Source of the DNA: Chitinophaga cymbidii | GTDB taxonomy: Bacteria; Bacteroidota; Bacteroidia; Chitinophagales; Chitinophagaceae | Length of the DNA stretch: 64,000 nt | Reading direction: 5' to 3' | Assembly (NCBI RefSeq): GCF_007992715.1 | Contig: NZ_BKAU01000002.1 | Coordinates: 496,001-560,000 of the forward strand | Part shown: piece after piece, positions 1 through 9,210 of the stretch | How the letters are laid out: every line of letters starts with the position of its first letter | Numbering within the stretch: position 1 is the first letter of the stretch | The notes under the pieces: generated by a model | Database searches by the model: none | The model's input: the letters and a program-made list of their open reading frames with translations, nothing else | What the model was told of the DNA's origin: nothing | Translations under genes and position numbers: made by a program

Positions 1-1566
1 GAAAAGCTGGCGGAAATCCGTCAGCGGGAGCTGACCACGCATTTGCAGGCGCTGATCACTTCCCTGGAAGATATTGTATTTGAGCTGGACGGCAACCAGG
101 TTTTCCGGAACGTATGGGTGCATGATGAACGCATTTTGTTCATTCCGAAAAAGGACTTCCTCGGAAGGACCGTCGCGGAGGTACTGGGCCCCCAGGCGGG
201 AATGTTCACCGAAGTGCTGGCGGAAGTGGTCCGCACCGGCGAACCGCGTGAACTGGTGTACAAGCACCTGGATGAAAAAGTGGACCAGTGGTTCAAAGCC
301 TGCATCCGCCCCGTAATAAAATCCCCCGACCCCGCGAACTACATTCTCGTACTCAGCATACAGGACATTACGAAAAGCAAGCAGGACGAACTGGAACTGA
401 TCCGCGCCAAGAACATGGCCGAAGACGCCGCCAAAGCGAAATCAGATTTCCTCTCCATCATGAGTCACGAGATCAGAACGCCCCTGAACGGCATCATCGG
501 CATCGCCAACCTGCTCAAGCTGAACTACACCGCGGAACAGGAAGAATACGTCAGCAACCTGCTTTTTTCCGCCGACCACTTGCTGCAGCTGATCAATGAT
601 ATCCTCGATCTCAACAAGCTGGAAAGAGATCAGTTCGAGCTGACCTACACCATCGTGAACCTGCACGAACTGGTGAAGAACATCCATAATCAATTCAAAT
701 CCCTCGCCGCGGCAAAACACCTGGAGCTGGAAAGCCATGTGGATAAAGACATTCCTAAAAAAGTGGTCGCGGATGTGATACGCCTCAGCCAGATATTGAA
801 CAACCTGGTGAGCAATGCGATCAAGTATACGGACAAAGGCAAGGTCACCATATCGCTGCAGCTCGCTTCCAAACAAACGGAAAAAGCTACCGTGCATTTT
901 TCGGTGAGCGATACCGGCGTCGGCATCCCGGAAGAATATCACGATACCATTTTCGAGAGCTTCCGGCAGGTGCCGCAGTCCGCCGTATCAGAGCAATCTG
1001 GCACCGGCCTCGGGCTTACCATCACCCAGAAGCTGATCGCCCTCCACAACAGCCGCATATTCCTCAACAGCAAACAGGGAGAAGGCACCGAGTTTTATTT
1101 CGATCTCGTCTTTGATCTGCCGACGAAGAAAAACCGGCCGCCCAAACGCGCGCAGATCTCCGAATTGTCCACCTACGCAAAGAAATTCAAGGGGATGCGG
1201 ATATTGTTCGTGGAAGACAATCCCATCAACGTAATGGTCGCAAAAAGACAGATGGAATATTTCGGGATACAGCCGGATTGCGCCCTGAACGGGCAGGAAG
1301 CGCTGGACCTGCTGCGGGAGAACAAATACGACGTGGCGTTCATCGACCTGCATATGCCCGAGCTGGACGGCTATGCGCTGTCAGAGATCATCCGGAATGA
1401 ATACAGTGAAGTGCACATCGTTATTTTCACGGCCGATATCATGCCGGAAGTAAGAAGAAAATTTGCCCGCAAAGGCATCTTCGATATACTCAACAAACCG
1501 TTCTTCCCGCGGGAAATGCTGTCTACCCTTCTGAAGATCGCGCAGGTGCGGAAGATGGAGCTGTAA
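1..1566 (+). CDS. Hybrid sensor histidine kinase/response regulator, 5' partial
   Basis: The reading frame is open from base 1, so the N-terminus lies outside the window; a TTG at 43 is only an internal codon. What remains starts in a PAS-like sensor fold, followed by a short coiled linker and a HisKA dimerisation domain with the H-box [10 protein letters not shown] (His codon 466-468). A HATPase domain follows with the N-box region [14 protein letters not shown] and glycine-rich boxes DTGVGIP and GTGLGL. The C-terminus is a receiver domain (FVEDNP acidic pocket, acceptor Asp in [11 protein letters not shown], conserved Lys in NKPF). It would autophosphorylate and pass phosphate to its own receiver; the output partner is not visible here. 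Its last 44 bases overlap, tail to tail, the convergent res gene. Confidence 0.92.
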   Translation, partial: EKLAEIRQRELTTHLQALITSLEDIVFELDGNQVFRNVWVHDERILFIPKKDFLGRTVAEVLGPQAGMFTEVLAEVVRTGEPRELVYKHLDEKVDQWFKACIRPVIKSPDPANYILVLSIQDITKSKQDELELIRAKNMAEDAAKAKSDFLSIMSHEIRTPLNGIIGIANLLKLNYTAEQEEYVSNLLFSADHLLQLINDILDLNKLERDQFELTYTIVNLHELVKNIHNQFKSLAAAKHLELESHVDKDIPKKVVADVIRLSQILNNLVSNAIKYTDKGKVTISLQLASKQTEKATVHFSVSDTGVGIPEEYHDTIFESFRQVPQSAVSEQSGTGLGLTITQKLIALHNSRIFLNSKQGEGTEFYFDLVFDLPTKKNRPPKRAQISELSTYAKKFKGMRILFVEDNPINVMVAKRQMEYFGIQPDCALNGQEALDLLRENKYDVAFIDLHMPELDGYALSEIIRNEYSEVHIVIFTADIMPEVRRKFARKGIFDILNKPFFPREMLSTLLKIAQVRKMEL

Positions 1567-3739
1567 CGGTGATCGCTGCTTTCGCTTCATTGATCAGCCG
1601 GCCGCATCCGGCAATGAATGCTTCCGGGTTCTGGTGGAGCAGCAGGAATTTTTCTTCGCGGATGGATTGCAGGATCGCCACGATGGTTTTGCGGGTGAGC
1701 TGCGTAAGCGCTTCGATCTCCCCAATAATATCATATGCCGCGCTGGCAGGCGGCTCATGGAGAAGCGCGCCGGACCGGGTTTCCACATCGTTTGTCAAAT
1801 CACCTGTTTTGATCTCGTACATGCTTTCGCTGATGTTCAACCGCCTATCGATCAGCGCGCTGCTGTTGGTGATGAGCTGCTGCGTATCAAAAGCTATTTC
1901 ATACAATGCTGCGGGATGAATTTTTTTTGAGGATACGGTAATTGTCCGTTCATTTTCCACACGCGCGGGTTCGCGCTTCCAGGTGGCTGTAATCTCCTGC
2001 TGCAGCCCCTTTGCAAATGCTTCATAACTTTCTGAAGCAATAACCGTCAGCTTGTTGATCTCGTGCACCTGTTCGCCCAGCACATCATAGTCCTGCCGCA
2101 TTCCCCTGTTGTTCACACAAAGACGCAGACCGCGGCCGACTTCCTGCCTTCTGCGGGTCTGGCTTCCGCCATCGGCATGTTTCAAGGCGCAGATCTGAAA
2201 TACGTTCGGGTTATCCCACCCTTCTTTTAAAGCGGAATGCGAAAAGAGGAAACGCGCCGGTTCTTCAAAGCTCAGCAGGCGTTCTTTATCTTTCATGATC
2301 AGGTCGTACGCGGAAATATCATCGGATTCAAGACTGCCGCGTTTTCCCGAAGGATTGACCATCCTGTTTTTCCGGTCGATCGAAAAGTAGCCGGCGTGTA
2401 CCCGCTGCACCGGTGCATCTTCGAGGTATTGCCTGTAGCGGGATGGCAGGGATTGGTTCTGCAGCATTTCCGTGCGGGCGAGCGCGTATTCTTCTTCAAA
2501 TATTTGTGCGTATGTTCCGGCTTCCGCATCGCCATGTACGTTATACATCTTGTATTTTTCCACGGCGTCCACAAAAAAGAGGGAAAGCACTTTGATCCCT
2601 TTTTCAAAAAGCCGCTGTTCTTTTTGCAGATGGGATAATATTGTTTCGCGGATCTGTATCCTGCGCAATACGGGCTCGTCGTTGTTATGCAGCATGTCAC
2701 CGGGGCGAACGTCCTCACCCCCGATGATGATCCTGTTCAGATAGCCGTCGATCTCCGTGATCTTCCGGTTTTGGTAGGCAGGTATGCGGCCGGACAGCTC
2801 ATACAGATCGGCGCCCTCCACGGCTTTTCGTCTTACTTTTTGAACGCCCGCGCCGGTGCGTTTTTCGAATTCAATGACCGCAACCGGAGGCTGGCCGGTG
2901 CTCAGGATGATGCGCTCGAGGTAAAGAAAACCCGTGGCGCCGGCGCTTTTAAGCTGAATGCCTTTCACCTGTATTTGCTTTACAAGGCGTTGACGGTATG
3001 CATCCAGCGCATCCAGGCGGAATATTTTGTTGTAGGCGGATCTATGCGTGGCGGAATAACGAAGCGTACACAGCGGGTTGAAATCCTGCATGCCCTGCAG
3101 CGTTTTTGCGCCGTCTGAAGATTGCGGCTCATCGATGATCATGACGGGATGCGCCTGTGCGATAATGTCAACCGGCCTGCGGCTGCCCAGCTGGTCCTGC
3201 TCCTGGTATATCCTGCGCGCATCCGCACTGCTGAACGCCTGTATGTTGATGATCATCACGCTGATACGGCTGTCTGCCGCAAAATGCCCGATGTCCTGCA
3301 GCCGGGTGGAATCGTAGATGAACGGCCGGATACTGTGGCCGTACAGTTCCCGGAAGTGGTCCTGCGTAATTTCGAATGACTTGTACACGCCCTCGCGGAT
3401 GGCGATGCCCGGCACGATGATGATGAACTTGCTCCATCCGTACTGGCGGTGCAGCTCGTACATGGTGCGGATGTAAGTATAGGTTTTGCCGGTGCCGGTT
3501 TCCATTTCGATGGTGAGGTGATAGCCGGATGTAGTTGGTTTTTCGAGCTGGGAATTTTCCTCCAGACCGTTGCCCACTTGCACCCAGCGGATGTTTTCGA
3601 GTATCCGTTTTTCGGATATCCGCAGCGGGCTGTTGCACGCCTGCTTCCGGAAGGGTTGCCCTTCAAAACAGGCTGTGACGGCTTTTGCCGCCTGTACCTG
3701 GAAATCCTGTTCCTTGAATTGCAGCTTCATAAAAGGCAT
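1523..3739 (-). CDS. Type III restriction enzyme Res subunit, helicase part only (C-terminally truncated)
   Basis: A 738-residue DEAD-like translocase of type III restriction systems. Walker A GTGKT is at about residues 82-86, the DEPQ motif II at about 203-206, SATHR (motif III) near 232, and a GRGLR motif VI near 555. These support ATP-dependent DNA translocation or sliding. Family members usually run to 900-1000 residues and end in a PD-(D/E)XK nuclease. Here the protein follows the family up to about INEAKAAI and then ends in a low-complexity Pro/Ser/Ala tail read from the antisense of the kinase gene. The nuclease domain is therefore missing. It starts 2 bases after mod, so the two are one operon; an internal ATG three codons in could be the real start. 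Restriction is probably lost, while methylation could remain. Confidence 0.85.
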   Translation of the reverse strand: MPFMKLQFKEQDFQVQAAKAVTACFEGQPFRKQACNSPLRISEKRILENIRWVQVGNGLEENSQLEKPTTSGYHLTIEMETGTGKTYTYIRTMYELHRQYGWSKFIIIVPGIAIREGVYKSFEITQDHFRELYGHSIRPFIYDSTRLQDIGHFAADSRISVMIINIQAFSSADARRIYQEQDQLGSRRPVDIIAQAHPVMIIDEPQSSDGAKTLQGMQDFNPLCTLRYSATHRSAYNKIFRLDALDAYRQRLVKQIQVKGIQLKSAGATGFLYLERIILSTGQPPVAVIEFEKRTGAGVQKVRRKAVEGADLYELSGRIPAYQNRKITEIDGYLNRIIIGGEDVRPGDMLHNNDEPVLRRIQIRETILSHLQKEQRLFEKGIKVLSLFFVDAVEKYKMYNVHGDAEAGTYAQIFEEEYALARTEMLQNQSLPSRYRQYLEDAPVQRVHAGYFSIDRKNRMVNPSGKRGSLESDDISAYDLIMKDKERLLSFEEPARFLFSHSALKEGWDNPNVFQICALKHADGGSQTRRRQEVGRGLRLCVNNRGMRQDYDVLGEQVHEINKLTVIASESYEAFAKGLQQEITATWKREPARVENERTITVSSKKIHPAALYEIAFDTQQLITNSSALIDRRLNISESMYEIKTGDLTNDVETRSGALLHEPPASAAYDIIGEIEALTQLTRKTIVAILQSIREEKFLLLHQNPEAFIAGCGRLINEAKAAITVTAPSSAPARSSEG

Positions 3740-3741
3740 GA

Positions 3742-5646
3742 TCAGATCACTTTCATGATGGTTCCGGGCAGCAACTGCCGTATGTTGATCTTGGCGGCAT
3801 CGTTCTTAAAGCCGCCGTCACGGCACACAAAGCGCAAGGGCGCATGCGCTGCCAGCGCTTTGGCAAATGCTTCATCTATATCATCTTCAAAACAGGCGTA
3901 AAGCGCATTGTCCGCAACTTTCAACACGTTTTTGCCGGCGATGGTGATCCGTTCCGTTTTCAGGGAAAGGGGAAGGCCAAGGCCGAGCATCACCTGCGCG
4001 AGCAGATCATCAGCGGTGCGGTCCGGTTTTATTTTGTTGGTGAGCATGTTCAGCGTCTGCTGCCCGTAATGTTGCGGATGGAGGTATACGTTCTGCATAT
4101 TACTGCTGTCCACCCGGTACACGCGAAAGCCGTCATCGAATTCAGCGCCTGTTTCTTCCTTTATTTTCGCCGCCGCGCGCCGGATGCGCTCCCTGCCGAT
4201 CTCACAAATATTATCATAACCCATATGCGCATCCACCGATTCCGGCACCTGTACCATGATGTACTTCCTTTTGCCGCCGGTGACCGCATTCAGGTGAAGA
4301 ACGGCATGCGCGGTAGTGGCGGAGCCGGAGAAGAAGTCAAGGATGATATCGTTACCGGTTGTTGCCAGCGTGATCAGTTCGGCGATCAGCGATACCGGTT
4401 TGGAGTATTCGAATATTTTTTCGTTGAATAATTTGCCGAGGTCTTTCCGGGAATTGTCGTTGGAAAATTTATTGTCCAGCAAGTCCAGCGTGGTACAGGT
4501 TTTCGTTCTATCCCTGTCCTCCACCACATAGCCGTTCGGCCCCCTGACGATGGTGGCCTTTTCATAGGTTTTGGTGTAGATCCGGTGGCCGTTCCTCGAT
4601 CTCTTTAGCACAACAAAGCCGTTGTTCATGCCGAATTCATACAGGTCTTTGCTCCACCGCCAGCAGAAATCACTTTTGGGATTGCGCTTTTGCCTGTCCA
4701 GCATTTCTTCGCGCGATACATTCCCCGGACGCAGTATCTGACCGTCTATCGTTATCTCGTAATCGAGGGAAGGGGAGTACTGGATAGACCCGTAATCCAG
4801 CGTCTGGCTCAGCTTATACCGGCCCCGTTCTTTTTCATATTCATCCGTATGATCATAACCGTCCGCGTCAAAAGCACAGGCGTTCAGTCCGGCTGTGGGG
4901 GATTTGCGGAAGCACAGTACGTAGTCGTGGTTCCTGGCTACGAGGCCGGTAGTTTTGCCCGCTTTCTTGGTGATACGGGGGAAGCTGGCGACAAAATTGG
5001 CTTCGCCGAATATTTCATCGCCCAGCTTTTTAAGGTTGTACAATTCATTGTCGTCGATGGAGAGGAAGATGACGCCATCGTCGGACAGCAGGTTCCTGGC
5101 GAGTTTCAGGCGCGGGTATATCATGCTGAGCCAGTCGGAATGATACCTGCCGGACGTTTCCGGGTTCATCACCAGGCGGCGGCTGTATGCATCTTTTTGC
5201 CCGCTTTCTTGTTTATAGGCTTCGCTTTTCTGCGCGAAATTGTCCTTATACACAAAATCGTTCCCCGTGTTATACGGCGGATCGATATAGATCATCCTGA
5301 TCTTTCCGTGATAGCTTTCCTGGAGGAGCTTCAGCACTTCCAGGTTATCTCCTTCGATGTAGAGATTTTCGGTATCGTTGAAGTTGACGGAGGCTTCTAT
5401 AACGGGCCGGAGGGTGGTGTGAACGGGTGTATTGGCAGTTACAAGGGCTTCCCGCTTGCCGGGCCACTCAAGGCGGTACCGTTCCTTGTTACCTTCCACG
5501 AGGCGGTGACCCAGTTCCTGGCGCAGGAGGTCCAGGTCAACGGCTGTGCCGGCATCGCTTTCGGTAATGCAGTGAGGGAATATGGCGGCAATCCGCGCTA
5601 TATTTTCGTTCACGGGATCGGTGGATGCGAGGTTGAGCTTATCCAA
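3742..5646 (-). CDS. Type III DNA-methyltransferase Mod subunit
   Basis: A 634-residue DNA adenine N6-methyltransferase of the beta class. The catalytic motif IV DPPYNTG is at about residues 122-128 and precedes the AdoMet-binding motif I DFFSGSATT (around residue 435), with the target-recognition region between them. This is the order expected for type III Mod. The N-terminus (MDKLNLAS...ENIARIAAIFP) looks like the normal family start, yet the only in-frame start is TTG at 5646-5644; an in-frame TGA lies three codons upstream. The gene leads a two-gene operon with res. Mod acts alone as a methylase, so it may be active even if Res is broken. The recognition sequence cannot be read from the protein. 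Confidence 0.92.
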   Translation of the reverse strand: MDKLNLASTDPVNENIARIAAIFPHCITESDAGTAVDLDLLRQELGHRLVEGNKERYRLEWPGKREALVTANTPVHTTLRPVIEASVNFNDTENLYIEGDNLEVLKLLQESYHGKIRMIYIDPPYNTGNDFVYKDNFAQKSEAYKQESGQKDAYSRRLVMNPETSGRYHSDWLSMIYPRLKLARNLLSDDGVIFLSIDDNELYNLKKLGDEIFGEANFVASFPRITKKAGKTTGLVARNHDYVLCFRKSPTAGLNACAFDADGYDHTDEYEKERGRYKLSQTLDYGSIQYSPSLDYEITIDGQILRPGNVSREEMLDRQKRNPKSDFCWRWSKDLYEFGMNNGFVVLKRSRNGHRIYTKTYEKATIVRGPNGYVVEDRDRTKTCTTLDLLDNKFSNDNSRKDLGKLFNEKIFEYSKPVSLIAELITLATTGNDIILDFFSGSATTAHAVLHLNAVTGGKRKYIMVQVPESVDAHMGYDNICEIGRERIRRAAAKIKEETGAEFDDGFRVYRVDSSNMQNVYLHPQHYGQQTLNMLTNKIKPDRTADDLLAQVMLGLGLPLSLKTERITIAGKNVLKVADNALYACFEDDIDEAFAKALAAHAPLRFVCRDGGFKNDAAKINIRQLLPGTIMKVI

Positions 5647-5668
5647 AGGGCATCAGTTTTATTATTGA

Positions 5669-5684
5669 TGAAATTACCATTTCA
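5669..5684. promoter_or_regulatory. Perfect inverted repeat upstream of mod
   Basis: TGAAAT-TACC-ATTTCA is a perfect 6-bp inverted repeat 23 bases upstream of the mod start. It could be an operator or a short hairpin in the mod leader. No regulator is visible nearby other than the hipB-like protein, whose own operators look different. Confidence 0.35.
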
Positions 5685-5701
5685 ATCTTCTTAAAAAACC
5701 G

Positions 5702-5732
5702 TTGGTTTTTTTCCTGAGTTTGCTTACCTTTG
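5702..5732 (+). promoter_or_regulatory. Promoter of tRNA-Gln
   Basis: TTG at 5702-5704, a 20-base spacer and TACCTTTG at 5725-5732 match the Bacteroidota sigma-A consensus (TTG, TAnnTTTG). The site lies 11 bases upstream of the mature tRNA 5' end, a usual distance. Confidence 0.7.
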
Positions 5733-5743
5733 CAGTCCCAATT

Positions 5744-5814
5744 TGCCCGATAGTATAACGGTAGTACGACAGATTCTGGTTCTGTTTGTCTTGGTTCGAA
5801 TCCAGGTCGGGTAA
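5744..5814 (+). tRNA. tRNA-Gln (anticodon CTG)
   Basis: All four arms fold. The acceptor TGCCCGA pairs with TCGGGTA (one G-T). The D-arm is GTAT/GTAC. The anticodon stem ACAGA/TCTGT encloses the loop TTCTGGT, with anticodon CTG at 5776-5778. The T-arm CTTGG/CCAGG has loop TTCGAAT. The weak U1-A72 pair is typical of glutamine tRNAs. CCA is not encoded (the following bases are CTA). It decodes CAG. Confidence 0.93.
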
Positions 5815-5820
5815 CTAAAA

Positions 5821-5855
5821 AAGACCGCTGCAGCTTCAGGTTGCAGCGGTCTTTT
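5821..5855 (+). terminator. Intrinsic terminator after tRNA-Gln
   Basis: A perfect 12-bp stem AAGACCGCTGCA/TGCAGCGGTCTT with a 9-base loop followed by a T run. It starts 6 bases after the tRNA. Confidence 0.88.
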
Positions 5856-5891
5856 GTTATACCTGTTTATCAATTTTAAACTCTTGTATGT

Positions 5892-6034
5892 AAAATCGGT
5901 CACATATTGCCGATTTATATTTCACAAACCATTGCAGTCGTCTTTTTTCTTAAATCAGTAATATATTACCGATTTTGAATGGAAAATGTCCAAATTTCCC
6001 CATTTTTGCTTTAAATCAGTAGTATATTACCGAT
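5892..6034 (+). promoter_or_regulatory. Three-copy operator array of the hipB-like gene
   Basis: Three copies of a partly palindromic motif, AATC(G/A)GT-n-ATATT-n-CCGAT(TT), at about 5893-5916, 5952-5975 and 6013-6034. They start about 60 bases apart, near six helical turns. The third copy overlaps the ATG of the downstream HTH gene. HipB-type regulators bind several spaced palindromes and autoregulate; that this protein binds these sites is inferred from position. A weak -10-like CATTTTTG lies at 6001-6008, between copies two and three. Confidence 0.7.
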
Positions 6035-6242
6035 GGATATGCACGAATTAGGGAATGCTATTAAGCTCAGAAGAGAGTTTCTGAATATAAAACAGGAGGA
6101 TCTTGCCGAATTAGGCGGGATAGCGATTAAGACTATCCACCTTGTTGAATCCGGTATTGGAAACCCTTCTTATAAAACGCTGCAAAAGATATCGGATGTT
6201 TTAGGAATGGAATTATTGATAAAAGTAAAAGTGATTGATTAA
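6033..6242 (+). CDS. HipB-like XRE-family DNA-binding antitoxin/regulator
   Basis: A 69-residue protein consisting of a single Cro/C1-type helix-turn-helix (IKLRREFLNIKQEDLAELGG ... IKTIHLVESG). The pattern KQEDLAELGGIAIKTIHLVESG is typical of HipB-type antitoxins in this phylum. The start at 6033 overlaps operator copy three; a second ATG at 6039 is also possible. Its stop TAA overlaps ATG at 6242-6244, which would have been the start of the next hip gene. The partner toxin survives only as a C-terminal fragment, so the protein is probably an orphan repressor of itself. Confidence 0.82.
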   Translation: MDMHELGNAIKLRREFLNIKQEDLAELGGIAIKTIHLVESGIGNPSYKTLQKISDVLGMELLIKVKVID

Positions 6243-6459
6243 TGCGTTTTACGGCACCCATGGCTGCTACGGATTACCTGATTTCAAAATGCTGGCTAAT
6301 AAAATGGGGCTAATGGAAAAGCGGGCCGAGCGGATCATCAGGCAAGTCTGCACTTATCAGGAAGCGGCAGAAACGATGGTACGGGGTTCAGCTTTAAATG
6401 AAGTGACGAAGCAGGCTTATATAGATGCTTACCTTGAAAAGCTTAGACGGATACATTAA
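6235..6459 (+). pseudogene. Remnant of hipA (C-terminal tail only)
   Basis: A 74-codon open frame without a convincing start (TTG at 6235). The peptide, with LPDFKMLANKMGL, EKRAERII and YIDAYLEKLRRI, resembles the last helical segment of HipA-type Ser/Thr kinase toxins (DFxxLAxxxGL then the terminal helices). The kinase N-lobe, P-loop and catalytic residues are absent. It follows hipB directly, where full-length hipA (about 300-440 codons) is expected. The simplest reading is an internal deletion from the hipA start region to its last 70 codons. A novel small protein is less likely but not excluded. Confidence 0.6.
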
Positions 6460-6461
6460 AC

Positions 6462-6490
6462 AAAAAAGCCTCCACGCAGGAGGCTTTTTT
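6462..6490. terminator. Bidirectional intrinsic terminator
   Basis: AAAAAAGCCTCC-acgca-GGAGGCTTTTTT is a perfect hairpin with A and T runs on both sides. It serves the hip remnant on plus and the TlpA gene ending at 6498 on minus. Confidence 0.9.
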
Positions 6491-6497
6491 GTTCAGG

Positions 6498-7997
6498 CTA
6501 CTTGTCCAGCAGCTCCGTTATCATCAGTTCCAGCGTCCGTTCATTATCCTCGTCCGTCCGGAAGTTGGAGAATATGATATTCCCGTTTTTGTCTATCAGG
6601 TAATTCGTTGGCGCGCCGCGGGCGGTGAGGTTGCCGCGTTTTTCGGGCTCGTCGCGTACGGGTGTGAAGGAATAGCCGCTTTGCTTCATGAAGGGTACTA
6701 CGTACGGGTCCTGCTCATGCACGATATTGATGCCGATGTAGGCCAGCTGATCTTTACCGAATTTCCGCACCACATGCTCGAAGTGAGGGAATTCCCCGCG
6801 GCAGGGACCGCAGCCGGGGAACCAGTACGTTACCAGCACCACTTTCCCTTTCAGGTCCGGCAGCGATGTTCTGCCGGAGGTCAGGTAGTTTTCCAGTGAA
6901 AAGGCGGTGGCGGGCTGGGCGGTGGACTGCCGTTGCTTCCAGACATCCGCCTGTATGGCGGCATCGTCTTTTCCGGCGTAAGTTTTCATATCCGCGTATA
7001 TATCATCCGTAGGATCTTTGGCGTAGTGCAGCAGCAGACTGTCGTAAGCCGCTTTGCGGTTTCCGGCGGATGCGGCGGCTTTGGCTTTTGCTTTCAGCAG
7101 CACCACTTTGGAGGAGGAGTACCGCATGGGCGCAACGGTGTTCAGTTTTTCGAGGGCTTCCGCGTATTTACCGGTGGCGGAAAGCGCCTGGCCGTCCAGC
7201 AGCGCCACGGCGATCTGCTGGCGTTGCTGCCAGCCCTTGATGTCACGCAGGGAATCCAGCTTTACCATATCGTCCGCCAGGGATTTGGCTTTGGCAATGT
7301 TATTTACCAGGAGGAAATCATAGTAGTTAGACATCGCTCCGGCGGTCCAGCTGGATTTGGAGGGATCATATTTTTTGCGGGCCAGTTCATATACAGAGAT
7401 TTTCGTAGCAGGGTCTTTGGTGCGGTGCGCCAGCCAGTAAAGCGCCTGCGCGCCTCTTTCCGTGCCGGGGAAACGCTCGGGGATGGAAAGCATCAGCTGG
7501 TGGTGTTTAACCGAATCCACATGCTCAAAGGAGCTGGCGTAATAGAAAGCATGATCGGGACTGGTGGGATCTGCTTCTGTGGCTTTCTTCAGGTATTCGC
7601 GGCCACCGGCGAAGTCGCCCCATCTTTCCGCATCTATCCACAACATCTGCCAGGCTTTACCATTCTTCGGATCGAGGGCTACTGTTTTGAGCAGGTATTC
7701 TTTGGCGGCCGGCAGCTCATGGCTGTACAATTCTTCCGCGTACGCGAAGGGAATTTCCACCATCCGCGGATTGGCCTTGATCCATTGATCGTATTGTTTC
7801 TTTACGTCGTTGTTCTCCGCGCCGGCGGCCTTCAGATAGGCCCTGTGGGCTTCGGGGTTGCGGAGGTCTTTTACTACGGCGGCTTTCAGCTCCTTTATTT
7901 CTTCAGGAGTGGCCTTGGGTTCCTTTCCGTTAGATTGGGCCGAGGCGGTGAAGCCAATGGCGCATATCAGTAATAATGTCAGCAGTATTCTTTGCAT
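6498..7997 (-). CDS. TlpA-family thioredoxin with a helical-repeat N-terminal region
   Basis: I place the start at the ATG at 7997 (MQRILLTLLLICAIGFTASAQ, a clean signal peptide) rather than the upstream ATG at 8027, which would overlap the previous gene by 20 bases. About 350 residues of alpha-helical, TPR-like sequence follow, then a C-terminal thioredoxin fold with the redox motif CGPC (GCGPCRGEFPHFEHV) and the cis-Pro region. It should work as a periplasmic thiol-disulfide reductase, though its substrate is unknown. It is the last gene of the ECF/FecR/SusCD cassette, 10 bases after the preceding TlpA-like gene, and ends at a strong terminator. Confidence 0.85.
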   Translation of the reverse strand: MQRILLTLLLICAIGFTASAQSNGKEPKATPEEIKELKAAVVKDLRNPEAHRAYLKAAGAENNDVKKQYDQWIKANPRMVEIPFAYAEELYSHELPAAKEYLLKTVALDPKNGKAWQMLWIDAERWGDFAGGREYLKKATEADPTSPDHAFYYASSFEHVDSVKHHQLMLSIPERFPGTERGAQALYWLAHRTKDPATKISVYELARKKYDPSKSSWTAGAMSNYYDFLLVNNIAKAKSLADDMVKLDSLRDIKGWQQRQQIAVALLDGQALSATGKYAEALEKLNTVAPMRYSSSKVVLLKAKAKAAASAGNRKAAYDSLLLHYAKDPTDDIYADMKTYAGKDDAAIQADVWKQRQSTAQPATAFSLENYLTSGRTSLPDLKGKVVLVTYWFPGCGPCRGEFPHFEHVVRKFGKDQLAYIGINIVHEQDPYVVPFMKQSGYSFTPVRDEPEKRGNLTARGAPTNYLIDKNGNIIFSNFRTDEDNERTLELMITELLDK

Positions 7998-8007
7998 GGT
8001 TGTGTTT

Positions 8008-9081
8008 TTATTGAATGAAGGAGGCAAGTGTTTTTTCCAGTTCTTCGCCGCGCAGCTTCGCCGCCAGTATCTTTCCTTCAGGTCCGATCAGGAAGTTGTC
8101 CGGGATGGGCTGTACGCCGTACAGCTGCGCGATGGGCTCTTCGAATCTTTTCAGTTCGGAGATGTGCGTCCAGTTGAGGTGATCTTTTTCGATCGCTTCG
8201 GTCCACTTGTTGCGGTCATGGTCGAGGGACACGCTGATGACGGTGAAACCCTTGTTCTTGTACCGTTCGTATGCCGCTACCACATACGGGTTCTCCGCGC
8301 GGCAGGGCACGCACCAGCTTGCCCAGAAATCCAGCAGTACATATTTCCCTTTCAGGGCGGCAAGGCTTACAGGGTTGCCGTTCACATCCAGCGCGTCGAA
8401 CAGCGGCGCGGGATTGCCGATGCGCACCCGTTCCCGCGCGGCCAGTCTTCCATCAATGAAACGGCCATAGAAAGAGCGCTTCAGCGGCGGGGCGAGCCGT
8501 GCAAAGAGCGCGATGGCGGTGTCCAGCGGCACCCTGTCCTGCAGCACATACAGGTGCATCAGGCTTACCATCGCATCCGGATGCTGTCGGATGAAGCTGA
8601 TCCTGTTATTATTCAGCTGTTCCCGGAGATCGTTTATGCGGACTTCATTGCCGGGTTGCTGCGCAAGCGCGCGGATCTCGTTGTAGGTCTTTGTTTCCGC
8701 CTGCCGCACCTGCGTTTGCAGATCGTTGTTGTAAGTGCCATTGGCGCGGATATGATCCATCGAATCCACATGCCCGGAAAGCCGGATGTCGCCCGGTTCC
8801 AGGTAGAACGAAAAGAACTTGCGGGACTGGATGCTTCCGGGTACCAGGGTAACGTTCTGAACGCTGTCGGTTTCACCGGTGAAGGTGAATACGCCGTTTA
8901 CGGCAACGGTGCGGAGTGTATCGGCGGGCAGCTGGCGGCCGTGCGTTACCACCAGGTAAACGCTGTCGTTGCCGGCGCCTTCCAGCGAGCCGTTTATCTC
9001 GTACGACCGGTCATTGGCGCAGCCTGCGGAGATCAGCCATAACAGGCCGCCGGCAAATACTGTGAAATTTTTCATCGTCAT
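8008..9081 (-). CDS. DUF4369-type TlpA-like lipoprotein thioredoxin
   Basis: A 357-residue protein with a lipobox near residue 21 (LISAGC), so probably an anchored lipoprotein; the more likely start is the ATG two codons in (MKNFTVF). The N-terminal 100 residues (YEINGSLEGAGND...) resemble the DUF4369 domain. The C-terminal thioredoxin domain has FWASWCVPCRAENP with the catalytic CVPC. In this phylum such proteins are often encoded after SusCD pairs and are thought to keep surface or periplasmic thiols reduced. The gap to susD upstream is filled by a 111-bp inverted-repeat element. Confidence 0.86.
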   Translation of the reverse strand: MTMKNFTVFAGGLLWLISAGCANDRSYEINGSLEGAGNDSVYLVVTHGRQLPADTLRTVAVNGVFTFTGETDSVQNVTLVPGSIQSRKFFSFYLEPGDIRLSGHVDSMDHIRANGTYNNDLQTQVRQAETKTYNEIRALAQQPGNEVRINDLREQLNNNRISFIRQHPDAMVSLMHLYVLQDRVPLDTAIALFARLAPPLKRSFYGRFIDGRLAARERVRIGNPAPLFDALDVNGNPVSLAALKGKYVLLDFWASWCVPCRAENPYVVAAYERYKNKGFTVISVSLDHDRNKWTEAIEKDHLNWTHISELKRFEEPIAQLYGVQPIPDNFLIGPEGKILAAKLRGEELEKTLASFIQ

Positions 9082-9094
9082 GGATTTTTCAGCA

Positions 9095-9205
9095 GAGAGG
9101 GTGTATCAAAATTAAATTTCCCCGTTTTTATTCGGGCACCGGATGGAGATAGTTGTCGTTTACGCGATTCTCAAGCCGGTTGAAATAATTTTGATACAGC
9201 CTCTC
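9095..9205. repeat. MITE/REP-like inverted-repeat element, copy 1
   Basis: The ends GAGAGGGTGTATCAAAATTA (9095-9114) and the complement of 9186-9205 match at 19 of 20 positions. The interior has a small CCCG/CGGG hairpin around a run of T (9121-9136). A related element in the opposite orientation is at 38255-38350: the end sequence TGTATCAAAA, the core CCCGTTTTTATnCGGG and the stretch TTTACGC are shared. Neither copy encodes protein. It fills the susD-tlpA gap and abuts the susD stop codon, so it could also act as an mRNA-stability or processing hairpin inside the operon. Confidence 0.75.
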
Positions 9206-9210
9206 CCGGG

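Noticed and set aside
5744..6459. Integrative element using tRNA-Gln as attachment site
   Set aside because: I saw no integrase and no repeat of the tRNA 3' end elsewhere in the window; only damaged modules lie near the tRNA.
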